Shown here: positions 18,324 through 31,200 of the stretch, piece after piece
Numbering within the stretch: position 1 is the first letter of the stretch
How the letters are laid out: every line of letters starts with the position of its first letter
NCBI RefSeq assembly: GCF_037935975.1
Contig: NZ_CP149817.1
Span: forward strand, 2,604,001-2,668,000
From: Teredinibacter turnerae
Lineage (GTDB): Bacteria > Pseudomonadota > Gammaproteobacteria > Pseudomonadales > Cellvibrionaceae
DNA length: 64,000 nt
Reading direction: 5' to 3'
Translations under genes and position numbers: made by a program
Notes under the pieces: model-generated
What the model was told of the DNA's origin: nothing
The model's input: the letters and a program-made list of their open reading frames with translations, nothing else
The model's database searches: none

Positions 18324-18500
18324 TGCCTGAGAATTGTTTCTCGAAAATTGTAAATGGCATTATTGGTGAGCTAATTATGTATGTATAGTGCGTACGCATT
18401 TTTACATGCCTAAGAGCGTGGGTGTGATAAGTTTGTACATTGAACAGGACGCAATTTATTTTTGATGTGCGTGCAATCTATTTTTTACTGAGAACGTTAA

Positions 18501-19373
18501 ATGGAACTTATAGAGTTTAGCAGGGAACTTCCGCCCAATTTTTTTAAGCGTCATATCCTCGATGGCGAGAATCCATTGAAAGTTTCTGCTTTTCTAGAGG
18601 CGAATGGGGTTGCGAAGCACTGGTGTTTTGATTATTTCAGAGATTTGGGCGAGTCTCTTTTAGTTCCCGTTAAGACGTTCGATTCAAATGGCGATATACA
18701 TGTTAGCACTACGCCGCTGTCAGATTATGTTCGTTCAATCGAGCAATATGAGCTAGATCAGAAATCACATCGCCCAGCCTATTGTCACGACATACCCATT
18801 TTTCACCTCCTGCCCGATCTGGTAGATGGTGTACGGTCTATGCCATCCTCTATTTTTCCATTGTGGTATCGAGATTCTTGGTGGCAGTTTGCTCAATTTT
18901 TTATGAGTCCGTCCGGTAGTATTACGCCTTTACATTTCGATACTCTGATGACGCACAACCTTTTTTTTCAGGTGACAGGTGTTAAAGAGTTTTATCTATT
19001 GCCGTTTTCAGAACGCTCAAATTGTTATCGCCGCGGCTGGCGTTGGTTTGATGTTGACCCACTAAATCCAACTGATGAAAAATATCCAAAATACCGGCCT
19101 GAATGCTGTTTAAAGGTTACTCTAAGGCCCGGAGATTTGTTGTACATGCCACCTGGGATCTTGCATCACGTGGTTACTAAGCAGGCATCAATTTCATTTA
19201 ACGTGGATTTTCACACCAAGCTCAGCGTGTGTCGAAGTTTCAGGTTTGTATCTGAGTCAATTCCCGCTCCCTCGCTTTATTACAACACCGTTGCCTTGGC
19301 CGGTCTGTTTTTGGGGTTTAATAAAAGGTACTTGTTCTCTTTGTATAAGTCTTATTTGAATTACATCTCCTAA
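18501..19373 (+). CDS. JmjC/cupin-8 family Fe(II)/2-oxoglutarate-dependent oxygenase
   Basis: 290 residues. The JmjC iron site is visible: H145 and D147 in ITPLHFDTLMTH, and a distal His in GILHHVV (residue 222 or 223), with RPGDLLYMPPG before it as in FIH-like and JmjD5-like cupin-8 proteins. The Asn/Leu/Phe segment after HFD and the VTGVKEFYLLP stretch fit the same fold. It is probably a soluble hydroxylase acting on the peptide or a building block of this pathway; the substrate cannot be read from sequence. It is the first gene of a tight group: 35 bases to the next oxygenase, then 113 to the exporter. The ribosome site before ATG 18501 is weak. A cupin-8 oxygenase beside two SyrP-like enzymes makes three different 2-oxoglutarate oxygenases for one product. 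Confidence 0.85.
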   Translation: MELIEFSRELPPNFFKRHILDGENPLKVSAFLEANGVAKHWCFDYFRDLGESLLVPVKTFDSNGDIHVSTTPLSDYVRSIEQYELDQKSHRPAYCHDIPIFHLLPDLVDGVRSMPSSIFPLWYRDSWWQFAQFFMSPSGSITPLHFDTLMTHNLFFQVTGVKEFYLLPFSERSNCYRRGWRWFDVDPLNPTDEKYPKYRPECCLKVTLRPGDLLYMPPGILHHVVTKQASISFNVDFHTKLSVCRSFRFVSESIPAPSLYYNTVALAGLFLGFNKRYLFSLYKSYLNYIS

Positions 19374-19408
19374 ACGAAAATAAATTTCGCGATCAAGGAA
19401 TATAAGTT

Positions 19409-20377
19409 ATGGATAATAAAAATAGCGTATTCAAAACAACTGGGCTGCAGTTTCGCGCTGCACCTAGCGTTGAATTCCAGCTCCCGTATGCCGTTGAGGC
19501 GAGCGCGCCGCTGTCTGAACTACACAGCGCGTTCAAGCGTGTTGTTGATGATCATATTTGTCGTCATGGCGCGGTACTTCTGAGGGGTGCAGAGGGCGCG
19601 GAATTGGATGCTTTCAGAAATATCGCCGCCGCAACAACAGGGCAGTCGCTGAGTTATGAGTACGGGTCCACGCCGAGATCTCAAGTTGGTGAGGGAGTGT
19701 ATACCGCTACTGAATACCCCTCGCATCAGACGATCCCCCTCCACAACGAGCAGTCTTACACCAACAATTGGGCGGACTATCTATGGTTTTTTTGTCAACA
19801 AGCTGCCTCTAGTGGTGGTGAAACAACACTCGCTGATAGTCGAGAAGTCTTTAAAAAAATCCCAAAGTCTATACGCAAACGGTTTATTGATCGTGGCGTT
19901 ATGTACGTACGCAACTACGGCAGTGGATACGATCTTGACTGGCAGGACGTTTTTAATACGGCTAATCGTTCGGACGTGGAGCTGTTCTGCGCAAAGCGGA
20001 ATATCACTTGCGAATGGCTTGATGACGACCAGTTGCGTACATCGCAAGTATGTCAAGCGCATGCGGTTCACCAATTCACCGGTGAATCGGTATGGTTCAA
20101 TCAGGCGCACCTTTTCCACGTTTCGGCACTCGATGCGAACGTACGCGGCGCTATGTTAGATCTGTTTGGCTCGCAGGGTCTGCCTAGGAACGCTTTTTAC
20201 GGTGATGGTAGCGATATAGAGGATGAGATTCTAGAAGAGATCCGCGCTGTTTATGATGAACTGTCAGTCGTATTTTCCTGGGAGAGTGGAGACATCATGG
20301 TAATAGACAATTTACTTGCTGCACATGGTCGACAATCCTTTGAGGGTCCGCGAAAGGTTTACGTCACAATGACGTGA
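19409..20377 (+). CDS. TauD/clavaminate synthase-like Fe(II)/2-oxoglutarate dioxygenase, second copy
   Basis: 322 residues. The iron ligands H112 and E114 sit in PLHNEQSY, the distal H306 in LLAAHGRQSFEGPRK. It shares the motif order RSQV, HNE.SY, DSR and AHGR..FEG.RK.YVTMT with the enzyme at 15112, so the two are paralogues of the SyrP/AsnO branch, but they are clearly diverged. It ends immediately after VTMT, a few residues earlier than its paralogue. AAGGAA at 19395 is eight bases before ATG 19409 and supports the start. The likely task is beta-hydroxylation of a carrier-bound residue. With two Asp-coding modules in the locus, the two enzymes may each serve one, or one may act on Orn, Thr or an unassigned residue. 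Confidence 0.88.
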   Translation: MDNKNSVFKTTGLQFRAAPSVEFQLPYAVEASAPLSELHSAFKRVVDDHICRHGAVLLRGAEGAELDAFRNIAAATTGQSLSYEYGSTPRSQVGEGVYTATEYPSHQTIPLHNEQSYTNNWADYLWFFCQQAASSGGETTLADSREVFKKIPKSIRKRFIDRGVMYVRNYGSGYDLDWQDVFNTANRSDVELFCAKRNITCEWLDDDQLRTSQVCQAHAVHQFTGESVWFNQAHLFHVSALDANVRGAMLDLFGSQGLPRNAFYGDGSDIEDEILEEIRAVYDELSVVFSWESGDIMVIDNLLAAHGRQSFEGPRKVYVTMT

Positions 20378-20490
20378 TTATAGCTTTTGTTGGCTGAGCT
20401 GGCAGCGGTTTCGCTTAGGATTGATTGTGGGATGTGAACGCTTTTTAAGCGGTATTCTCTCGAAATTTATTTTTTAATATAGGTTAACAA

Positions 20491-22176
20491 ATGGTATATC
20501 AGTTAATTCGCAAATTCCGCTGGCCGTTGGTATTCGCGACTATGTTGAGTGTATTAAGTGCTGCTTTCAGCATCGGCGTTATGGTTTTTCTCAACCAACA
20601 GATATCCAACGTTGGGGAGGGAGCTGAAAACTATAATACAGATGTACTTGTTTTTGCTTTCGCGTTGATGGGGCTGGGTGTGTTTGGTGTGTTATCGCAA
20701 TATATCCTTTCCCGACTTAGCGCCGGGTTCACTGCTCAGTTACGCCGATTCATGGTAGAAAATGTTCTTAACACCAACTATGAAGGTATTGAGCGAGTAG
20801 GGGGCCATAGAATATATGCAAGTCTAACCTCCGATATTCGTAGTCTGGCTTCTGCCTTTTCATTGCTCCCTCACGTGGCCTATAACTCGGCAGCGGTATT
20901 ATTGTGTTTGGCTTACCTTGCTTATAGTTCCTGGCAGCTATTTGTTTTCGTTTTTATATTTTTAGCGTTAGCAATCGGCTTCGCCCAAGTTCTGATGAAT
21001 CGAGGGATGAAACTTCTAAAAGGGTTGCGTGAGACTGACGACAATCTATTCAATAGCTTCAAAGCGTTAGTGGAAGGCGGTAAAGAGCTCAATATAAACA
21101 CCAATCGAAAACGACACTTCTATAAAGACCTAGTGGTACCACATGTCGATGAGATAAAAAGAAAGTCGGTCCATACGGAACTAAATTTTATTTTTATTCA
21201 TAACTGGACCAATGTCGTTTTGTTTGGTGTTATGGGGTCGATTGTATTCCTGGCTCAAGCGGTATTTACCACTGTGCCGGTTGAGGTTGTGGTGGGCTTT
21301 TTGCTGATCATGATTTATCTTGTTGGCCCTATCTCTTCACTAATGGATATGTACTCAGTTGTCGCGGGGGGCGTGGTAGCGAGCAAAAAAATCAATTCAT
21401 TGGAGCTCGGAACGCATGCAGGCAGCTTTGCGGAAAACGGCAACAGTAAATCGAGCCAGCTAAACGACGAGTGGCAGTCTCTTAGCGTACGAGATCTGAC
21501 TTACCAATATCCTTGCAGTGAAAATGAGATATATCAATTTGGCGTTGGCCCAATTAATCTGGATATAAGCAGAGGCGAACTTGTATTCGTAACAGGCGGT
21601 AACGGGAGTGGTAAATCTACGTTTATAAAAACATTGATTGGTCTGTATACACCTAACTCTGGACAAATCTATTTCGATGGAAAATGTATCGATTTTGATT
21701 CAGATAGAGAATGGTACGGTCAGCATTTTTCCGCTATTTTTTCCGATTTTTATTTGTTTCAACACGCCATCGGAAAGGACGGTGAGTTAGCCTCAGACGA
21801 GGTCATCAATCAATATCTTGCAAAGTTGCAACTCGACAAAAAAGTGGATGCACAAGGTGGCGAGCTGTCTAGCGTATCGCTCTCTCACGGGCAAAAAAAA
21901 CGTTTAGCATTACTGCTTTCATATATTGAAGATACCAGCATCTATATTTTTGATGAATGGGCTGCGGACCAAGACCCGTACTTTAGAAAATACTTCTATA
22001 TGACCCTATTGCCTGAGCTGAAATCTAAAGGCAAAACTGTTATTGCCATCACCCACGACGACGCCTACTTCCACACGGCAGACAGAGTATTGAAGTTCGA
22101 AAGTGGGCTCTTGGTAGAAGTTACGGAGAATGACGGCAAGTCGTTTGCCAACTCAAAAGTAGAAGCGGTTCTGTAG
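20491..22176 (+). CDS. Cyclic-peptide-type ABC exporter (SyrD/PvdE-like), fused permease and ATPase
   Basis: 561 residues. The N-terminal ~310 residues hold about six membrane segments, the first starting near residue 10 (FRWPLVFATML). The ATPase half has Walker A GGNGSGKST near residue 369, an ABC signature LSHGQKKR near 464, and Walker B ending in IFDEWAADQDPYFRKYFY. DEWAADQDP with the FR..FY tail is characteristic of the family exporting siderophores and lipopeptides (PvdE, SyrD). It should sit in the inner membrane and move the finished or nascent peptide to the periplasm. AGGT lies six bases before ATG 20491. It is followed 37 bases later by NRPS-2, so the exporter and the synthetases are probably one transcript. 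Confidence 0.93.
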   Translation: MVYQLIRKFRWPLVFATMLSVLSAAFSIGVMVFLNQQISNVGEGAENYNTDVLVFAFALMGLGVFGVLSQYILSRLSAGFTAQLRRFMVENVLNTNYEGIERVGGHRIYASLTSDIRSLASAFSLLPHVAYNSAAVLLCLAYLAYSSWQLFVFVFIFLALAIGFAQVLMNRGMKLLKGLRETDDNLFNSFKALVEGGKELNINTNRKRHFYKDLVVPHVDEIKRKSVHTELNFIFIHNWTNVVLFGVMGSIVFLAQAVFTTVPVEVVVGFLLIMIYLVGPISSLMDMYSVVAGGVVASKKINSLELGTHAGSFAENGNSKSSQLNDEWQSLSVRDLTYQYPCSENEIYQFGVGPINLDISRGELVFVTGGNGSGKSTFIKTLIGLYTPNSGQIYFDGKCIDFDSDREWYGQHFSAIFSDFYLFQHAIGKDGELASDEVINQYLAKLQLDKKVDAQGGELSSVSLSHGQKKRLALLLSYIEDTSIYIFDEWAADQDPYFRKYFYMTLLPELKSKGKTVIAITHDDAYFHTADRVLKFESGLLVEVTENDGKSFANSKVEAVL

Positions 22177-22213
22177 TTAAGTAACGAAAAGACCAGATTG
22201 GCAGGAAAACGTG

Positions 22214-25200
22214 ATGGAAAATAAAGCTAACACAACAACGGAACGTCTTACGCACTCGCAGCAGGCGGTTTATCTGGATCAAATGATTCACCCAGACATA
22301 GCAAGCTATAACGTGGGAACATTGATTCACTGCCAATCACCTTTTGATGAAGCTCAGATACGACAAACGATACAGGATATATCTCGTCAGCATGACATGT
22401 TAAGGACGTGCCTGGTTCCGGATGGAGCCGGCGTTCGCCAATTAGTTAACGATCATGCGACAGTGGACATTCGCATAATTGACAGGTCCGAAGGAGCGTT
22501 AAGCGATGGTGATATCGAATCCCTCATCTCAGACAATCATCACGACTGCTTCGACCTTTTTTCGCTTACCTGGCGAGTTACCGTCATCAAGATCGGAGAA
22601 AACGATTGGAAAATTGCCTTCTCAGGTCACCACCTGTTCTTTGATGGGCTGTCAATTATATATATTTATGAAGCATTTATGGCGATGTTTGCCGAAATAG
22701 TGCGTGGGAGAAATTTCAAGGAATCACGTATTCAGAGCGATATGGACTACTGGGCTTATGTAGATGAAGACAAGCAATACACCCAGTCTCCGCGTTATGA
22801 AAAGGACCAAATATTTTGGCAAAACAAGTTCCATACTGTTCCAGACTGTTTGCTGCCAACGCTAGTATCTGGCAACAAAAACACGCACGAAAGTACTTTT
22901 GAGCGTGTTTTTATTCCACGCGATATCTATAAAAGTATAGAAGATGCGGTGGAAGCGATTGGCCTATCAATGGCACATTTTGCTGTTGCAGTAACCGCTG
23001 TATATTTTGCCCGCGTAAAAAGGCAAAAAGACATTGTGATAGGGATCCCTATACACAATCGCACTAAAGCGCGCTACCGTCGTACGATGGGAATGTTTGC
23101 TTCCATGATGCCGTTGCGTATTAGTTTGGATGCGAGTAGCAGTTTCCTTACGCTAATGACTCAAATTTCTAAAGAAATGCGTGCTTGTTTTAGGCATCAA
23201 CGATATCCCATTGTCGATATAAACCGTTTATGTCAATTAACAAGCCTGGGGCGCCCTCAGTTGTTTGATGTAAGCGTCTCATATGAGAGAAAGCACGTGT
23301 CGGAGGAATACAGTTTCGGTATTTTTAAAGGTGCGACAATTCCTCTTCGCTACGAATCAACACCTGCGGCTCTCGCATTTAAAGATATTTATGAGAGTGA
23401 TGATGTTGGCCTGGAATTGAACTGTAATAACGCACATATTGACCCGGCAGAAACGCTACGAATTTGTTCAAGGTTAAGGCATATAATACTCGACCTGCAT
23501 AATAACTTGGACGCGACGATATCCACACTCCCATTGATAGATGACGATGAGGAACGATATCAAACCCATGAACTAAACAAGCTGTTTTTTACCGAACAAA
23601 GCCTTGTTGACAAATCAAACTCTCCACTGGTTCACGACAGAGTGGTTGCTCATGCCGCCAAAGCTAGCGCCCATCTTGCCGTTATCTATCGGCCAATCAA
23701 CGGTGCAGTGCAGACCTTCACCTACGGTGAACTTGTGGAGGCATCGGCCAATGTCGCCAACTACTTGCTCCAAAATGGTCACCAAGGCGGAGATCTGGTG
23801 GCTGTTTTTATGGAACGGCATGCGCGTGTGTTGCCAGTTATTTTAGGTGTTTTGAGAGCAGGGTGCGCATTTTTACCACTCGCTCCCGAAACCCCGTTGG
23901 ATAGGGTCAACCATATACTGATTGCTGGAAAATGCCGCTCAATTCTAGTCGATAACTTTGAAACGGCGCAGGCATGCCCCCCAGATTACTCTTGCCAATC
24001 CATATCATCTGATGTTCTGTTGGGTTTTCAGGGTGCGATCACGACTCGGCTGCCGGTTGTTACCGGACAACAGCCTGCATACGTAACGTTTACTTCAGGT
24101 TCTACTGGAGAGCCAAAAGGCGTAAAGGTTTCGCATTCGGCTATCGAAAGTATGTATAGAGCTTGGCGAACAGCTTATGCTTTAGATGCATCCAACGATC
24201 GTATGCTGCAAATGGCAAACATCAATTTTGATGTATTTACCGGAGACTGGGTGAGGGCGCTGTGTTCTGGTAACACGTTGGTTCTTTGTGATCGAGAGCG
24301 CTTGTTTGAGCCCGAACTTTTGCTTGATGAACTCGTGAAGATGCAGGTTACATTTGCAGAATTTGTTCCAGCGGTTTTACGTACGTTAATCGACGAGTGT
24401 ACGGCAAAAAATACCAGGCTACCTGCTCTGCGAACGGTTATTGTGGGTTCGGATAGCTGGTACCAAACAGATTCTCTTAATTTCTTTAAGGTCGCAGCCC
24501 CGTCAACATCACTTATCAACTCATACGGAATTACCGAAACAACGGTCGATAGCACCTGGTTTCATGTGGATAGAAACAGTCCAGTGACTAGCGGAATGGC
24601 TCCCATTGGTAAACCGTTTTCGAATACTTGTGTTTATATCCTCGACGAATTTGGTCAAACGATACCACAAGGTGAAGTCGGAGAACTCCACATCGGGGGG
24701 GCTGGCGTTAGTGATGGCTATATCAATCTGCCTGCTCAAACCGACGAAAAATTTATTCCAAATCGATTTTTAAAGGATGGTAGTCGGCTATATCGAAGTG
24801 GCGATATGGTTCGGTATCTGCCAGATGGCTGTATTGAATATATTGGTCGCTCAGACTACCAGGTAAAGGTCAATGGCTACCGTATCGAACTTGCTGAAAT
24901 TGAACGCGCTCTCTGTGAAATTTCTGGCATTAAGCAAGCTGTCGCGGTGGGATATAAGGCGAATGAGAAAAAGATTCAACTCGTTGCCTACATTGAGTGG
25001 CATCCGACGCTATCAGCTACTGAGTGCACAATCGACTCGGTAAAATTAGAATTAGCTAAAGTTCTACCGAAGTATATGATTCCAACGCTATTTTTGGAGA
25101 TTGAGCAGTGGCCGCTGTCTGCCAACGGTAAGGTCGATAGAAAGGCCCTGCCTGAACCTCAAGTCGAAGCCATCTCCCAAAACTATGTGGCGCCGACGAC

Positions 25201-28200
25201 ACCTGAAGAAAAGCAGCTTGCAAACCTCTGGGCGAATTTATTTGGCGTTGCAGAAGAAACAGTTAGTGCTCATGCGAATTTTTTTGAAATGGGTGGCGAC
25301 TCCATTTTAAGCATTCAGCTCATCTCTCGTGCGGCTGCCAGTGGTTACAAATTAACAATTAAGACGATATTCGAATACCAGACGTTGTCCGAGCTGGCCA
25401 AGCACATTGAATTAGCTGAGCGTACAGAAATTAGTCAGGATGCGGTTGAAGGTATTTTACAACTTACACCGATACAAACGCAGTTTTTCAACAATAAAAC
25501 GGATCTTCATCATTACAACCAGTCTGTATTAGTTACTTTAGCGAGCCCTGTACGCAATGAAACCTTATTGCAGGTTGTTCGCTCGCTCTATATTAAACAC
25601 GATAGTTTTCGTTTGAGATTCACTAGAGCCATGGATGGCGTTTGGCAGGGCCGATACAGTACCGTGTCAGAAGAAGAAATTGCCGCATGTGTTACTGCAA
25701 CAACATTGACATCCTGCGAGAAAGCCGAGCTTGTAGATGTTTGCAATAATTTGCACCGATCACTCGATTTAGACGAGGGGCCACTTATTCGATTCGCAGC
25801 AATTCAGCAACCGAGAGGCGACCTGGATACCGGGTTAAACTGCTATGTGTTTATCGTGGCCCATCACCTAATTGTAGACGGCGTATCATGGCGTATCTTA
25901 ATCGAGGAAATAGCAAACACACTTTCTGCGCACGCATCCGGGCACGATATATTATTGCAACCTAAAACCCATTCTTTTAAAACATGGGGAGATTATCTAA
26001 ACAGCACATCGCCCGCTAATTTAGAATTCTGGGATTCATACGAGAAAATAGAATGTCCAGATTTGCTGAGCTATGTCGATAAGGATTGGCGATCTTCCGA
26101 TGAAGCTCAATCATATAAATCGGTTGTTCGCCAAAAACCATTTGAACTTTCTAAATCAAGAACAGCACAACTGCTTAAAGATGCAGGCGCTCCATACGCT
26201 ATTTCCACTACAGAAATTTTGTTAACAGCACTGCACCTATGTCTGCATAAGATGACTGGCGCCCCTGATATTGCTATCGATATTGAACATCATGGCCGTG
26301 ATCTATTCGATCATAACTTTGATTTCAGCCAGACTGTTGGCTGGTTCACCTCTGTTTATCCACATGTTTTTGCTGTTCCTGAGACACTTAATGAATTAGA
26401 CCTGGAAGGTTGGATCTGTTTTGTTAAAGAAAGCCTGCGAAGCGTGCCTGATAAGGGTGCGGGTTACGGCATTCGCCGCTATATTCATAACGATACATCC
26501 ATTGAAGTAGTGAGTCGTATCGCTTTCAACTTTTTAGGTCAGCTGGATCAGGCGTTGTCCTCGCCTATCGCTTTAGCTTTAGATGAAAACTTCGGCGAAG
26601 TGGTTAGTCCTCGACGGGCGGCGGATAATAGTTTTACTTTCAACTGCTGGATTAAACAATCCCAACTACACGTTGTTTTGGATTATGACGCTCTCGTTTT
26701 TAATGAATTTTTCGTAGAGAACTTCTGTAGCAATTACGTCGCATGCTTGGAGTCAATTCTTGATTTCTGTGCGCAGAGACGAAATGTAAAGCTCACCCCA
26801 TCGGATCTGCCATTGTGTGATTTGAGTATTGCTGAACTAAATCAATGGCAATCAGCATACAGTTTCGACGAACAGTATATTCGTAACATATATCCGGCTA
26901 CCAAGATGCAAGCGGGTATGCTGTTTCATCATCTGTTCGATGCTGCAAACTACCACACACAACTATTGGTAACACTCGAGGGTGCGCTTAGCACAAAGCA
27001 CTTCAAAGCTGCATGGCAAACAGTTTTTGAGAGGCACGACGCATTGCGTACAGTGTTGAACTCGAGCAGGGGAGGTGAGTGGTATCAGGTTGTTTTGGAA
27101 GGGGCACAAATTCCCTGGCATTATGAAGACTTATCCAGCTTATCTGCGCAGAAGCAACGAGAAGAAATCGAGCGATTTAAAAAAGAAGATAAACGGTTAG
27201 GCTTCGATCTGGAGCACGGGCCGTTGCTCCGCGTTGCTGTATGGAAGACCGCTGATGCCACACATGAAGTACTGTGGTCCCAACACCATATAATATCAGA
27301 CGGGTGGAGCCTGCCTGTTATTCTTTCCGAATTGATGACGATATACAGCGGTTACGTCGCTGGTAGTCCCCCCGCGTTAGCTGCTGCTCCCGCATATGCC
27401 GATTTCATTGGGTGGCAACGTGCGAATGATTTTACCGCTGCACAGCAATACTGGCGTAATTCCCTCGCTGATCACAGCGGTCCTACCCAGCTTCCTGGCC
27501 AGCGCGTAACAAATTTTGACCAACATCACGATGCTGCAGATTTAACTCAACGTCAGGTCACTTTATCCATTGAACAAACTGCCAATTTGGTGCAATTCAC
27601 TCGTGAAAAACAGATCACACTGAATACTGTGTTGCAGGCTGCGTGGGCTTATGTGCTCGCGGGGTATAGCAATGAACATAGTGTGACTTTTGGATTAACT
27701 ACATCGGGTCGCCCAGCAGAATTACTGGCAGTAGAGCAAACTGTCGGCTTGTTTATCAATACCGTACCTGTGCGTATTGAAGTTGAAGCGAACTGCTCGT
27801 TGGAGCAATGGCTCTTGCAGTTGCAGCAGCAGCAACTTGAGCGCCAACAGCACAGCGATTTACCGTATATGGATATTCGATCGCTCGCGTCAGATGGATC
27901 TCAGTCTGTTTTATTTAACAGCTTGCTCGTGTTTGAGAACTACCCCTCGATCGCGGCTTTAGACGATATGTTTAATGAGAGCGGGCTCAATGTAAGCGCT
28001 GCGTCTAACGATGAAGATACGAGTTTCCCTTTAACACTGGTAGTGACTCTTGGAGACCAGCTGTCTATAGATATGCGGTATCTTCAAGCAGGATTTGATC
28101 AAGAAATTCTCGTGCAAGCTCAGGATGCGCTGCTCAACCTGTTAGTGCAGTGCGCGAGTGGCGCCGCCGTTAGGGTCACCGATTTGTCCCTCGTACCGGA

Positions 28201-31200
28201 ACTTGACAGATATAAACTGGTACACGATTTTAATTCGACTGCATCATCCTTTCCTGATTCAGCGACGGTTGTTAGCCTGTTCGAGGACCAGGTAGCCAAA
28301 AGCTACAACCACATCGCGATTATTGTTGAGCAGCAATCCGTAACTTATGGCGAATTGAACGAGCAATCAAACAGACTGGCGACTTGGTTAGTAGAGAATG
28401 GCGTAGGCAAGGATACTCCCGTAGGGCTTGCGTGCTACAGAAGTGTTGAGCTGGTTGTTGGTCTATGGGCAATAATGAAAGCTGGCGGCGCCTATGTTCC
28501 ACTAGAGCCAGATTTTCCTAATGAGCGTTTGCAAGATGTCATTGAAGTCAGTGGCTTGCGCCTTGTACTGACGCATAATCAGGCCGCGGTACAATTGACC
28601 GGTGTTGAGACTGTATGTTTAGACGAGATTTCATTTAAAGATTCGTTACGCAATTTCGACGCGCCATATAATCTCTGCCGTACAGCCCCGGAAAACCTCG
28701 CCTACATTCTTTTTACTTCTGGATCGACGGGCAAACCTAAGGGTGTCATGATCGAGCATAGGGCACTGGTAAATCGTATCGACTGGATGCAAAAACAATA
28801 TCCACTAGACCAAAACGATAGGGTTTTACAAAAGACCCCCTTTAGCTTTGATGTGTCTGTCTGGGAGTTTGTGTGGCCAATGTTGACTGGCGCCGTACTT
28901 GTGGTAGCACGACCCGACGGACATAAAGATCCTGCGTATATGGCGGCTCTGTGTCAGGAGCACCAGGTCACCACATTGCACTTTGTTCCCTCTATGCTTC
29001 GAGTCATGCTGGAGAGCGGCTCCTGGCGAAGTTTTAGAAGCGTACGTCAGGTTTTTTGTAGTGGCGAAGCGTTAACCACGGATCTGGTAAAAGCTCACTT
29101 TGAGCAACATCAGGCCTTATTACATAATTTGTACGGGCCAACGGAAGCAGCTATCGATGTTAGCTTTTATGAGTGTAAAACTGCGCTCGCTAAGGGCGAA
29201 AAGAGAACGGCCAACGTCCCGATCGGTAAACCAATCCAAAATATTCAACTCTACGTCCTGGGCAGACAGTGTCAAATTTTGCCTGTGGGCGCGGTTGGCG
29301 AGCTCTACATAGGTGGTATAGGACTCGCTCGGGGGTATGTAAACCGGGATGATTTAACAGCTGAGCGGTTTGTAACTATTGAATTGCCCGATAAAGGTTA
29401 TCAACGATTGTACCGAACCGGCGATCTGGCAACGATTGGTGCGGATGGGGTTATTGATTACTTCGGTCGAATTGATGATCAAATTAAAATACGTGGTTTG
29501 CGCATAGAACTCTCTGAAATTGAAGCCAAGCTGAAACAGCTAGACGATGTGCAAACCAGCGCGGTTATCGTTACACACGACCCGCAAAATCAGCCTCGCA
29601 TAGTTGCTTACGTCGTAACCAGTTCATCCAACTTTAATTCAGCGAGTATACGAGCCTCTCTGCTAAATACATTGCCGGAATATATGGTTCCGGAGCAAAT
29701 TGTTGCCATAGAAGCGTTGCCACTTACACCTAATGGAAAGCTGGATCGTAAGGCGTTACCTAAAGTCAGCTTTCAGAGAGACGCCAAGCATTACATCAAA
29801 CCCAAGACTTCACTTGCTGCTGACATCGCGAATGTTTGGTCGGCACTGCTGAAAATAAACGCCGAGTTGATTAGCGCTGACGATGATTTTTTCAAATTAG
29901 GTGGCCATTCCTTACTCGCGATACGTCTGTTAACTGAGCTGCGCACGCACTTTTTTGCAGATATCTCTATTCGGGATATCTACGCCCAGCCAAAATTACA
30001 GCAGCTTGCGGATTGGATTGGCGAGCGTACGGCAGGGGCGGAGTCACAAACACTAAACGTTCCATCGGCTAAAAACTGGAATTCGCACACGCGTATCCCT
30101 TCATCATTTGCGCAGCAGCGGATCTGGTTTCTAAACCAATTGGGAAACAGTTCCAACCAGTATCACTTGTTGGCGGCCATTGATGTACGTGGTCAGTTTA
30201 GCCTGGATGCCGCTCAGTGGGCGCTAAACGAAATAGTCCAGCGGCATTCTATACTTCAGGCTCGCTATATTGGCGAAGCTGAAAATGTGTATCTAGAACT
30301 TCGGCAAGAAAACCCAGTACCTTTCGCGAAAATCGAAGCTGAGGTCGATCTATCACCAGAAAGCACCGAAATAACAAAAATAATAGATGCTTTTGTAAAC
30401 ACACCGTTCGATCTGTCGAACGATGTTCTATTGCGGGCCGCCTGGATAAGTTTTTCGGCAACGAGCGGCCTAATGTTGCTGAATATGCATCATATTGCTT
30501 TTGATGGCTGGTCTATCACCGTTATAGCTGACGAATTTCAAGCGCTATATTCCGCCTATGCGGATGGATCTAAAGCTCAACTACCCGATTTGCCGATGTC
30601 CTATTTTGATTTTGCGGCGTGGCAACGGGAGTTTTTGAACAGCAATAATCCGTCAACGCTAGGGCAATTGAATTACTGGAAAACGGCTCTTGCCGGCATT
30701 CCAGACGTCCACGGTGTACCCACGGATTTTGCTCGTGAGCCGAACCAGCAACATAAGCTTGGCACTGAATCGTTACTGGTCGAAAAGTCTGTACTCGAAA
30801 CACTTGAAACTGTTGCTAAGCAGCAGGAAATTTCCTTATACATGCTGCTGCATGCCGCATTTTCCCTGGTGCTGGCTCGTTATTCCAACGAAAAAGATAT
30901 CGTCATCGGCATGCCTGTTGCCGGTCGTGTACACCCAGGTCTGGATTCGCTTATCGGTATGTTCGTCAATACGTTGGTGTTGCGAACACAATATGTGCCA
31001 GAGCAGGACTTTATCGACTACTTAAAGTCAGTGAAAGAAATACACATTGCGGCGCAGGAAAATCAAGACATTCCTTTCGAATGGCTGGTTGAAGAGTTAA
31101 ATCCAACACGAAGTGCTTTTTATAGCCCCGTTGTTCAAATCATGCTGAGCATGAATACTAATCAACCCATCGATATACAGCTGCCGAACCTGGATGTAAC

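Larger units (their letters stand above)
16111..18500. other. 2.4 kb region without an intact gene
   Basis: It separates NRPS-1 and its oxygenase from the second half of the locus. The first part (16177-16768) is two nested inverted-repeat elements, listed separately. From about 16770 to 17520 it is AT-rich, with stop codons in all frames and a repeated 12-mer tatcgatcgaat at 17304 and 17403. A near-consensus promoter (17520) drives a short broken ORF (17575). From 17625 to 18500 I see no open frame with a credible ribosome site and no recognisable protein; short ORFs here on either strand resemble nothing I know. It may be remains of decayed genes plus the leader of the 18501 operon. No clear rho-independent terminator was seen after 16110. 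Confidence 0.6.
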
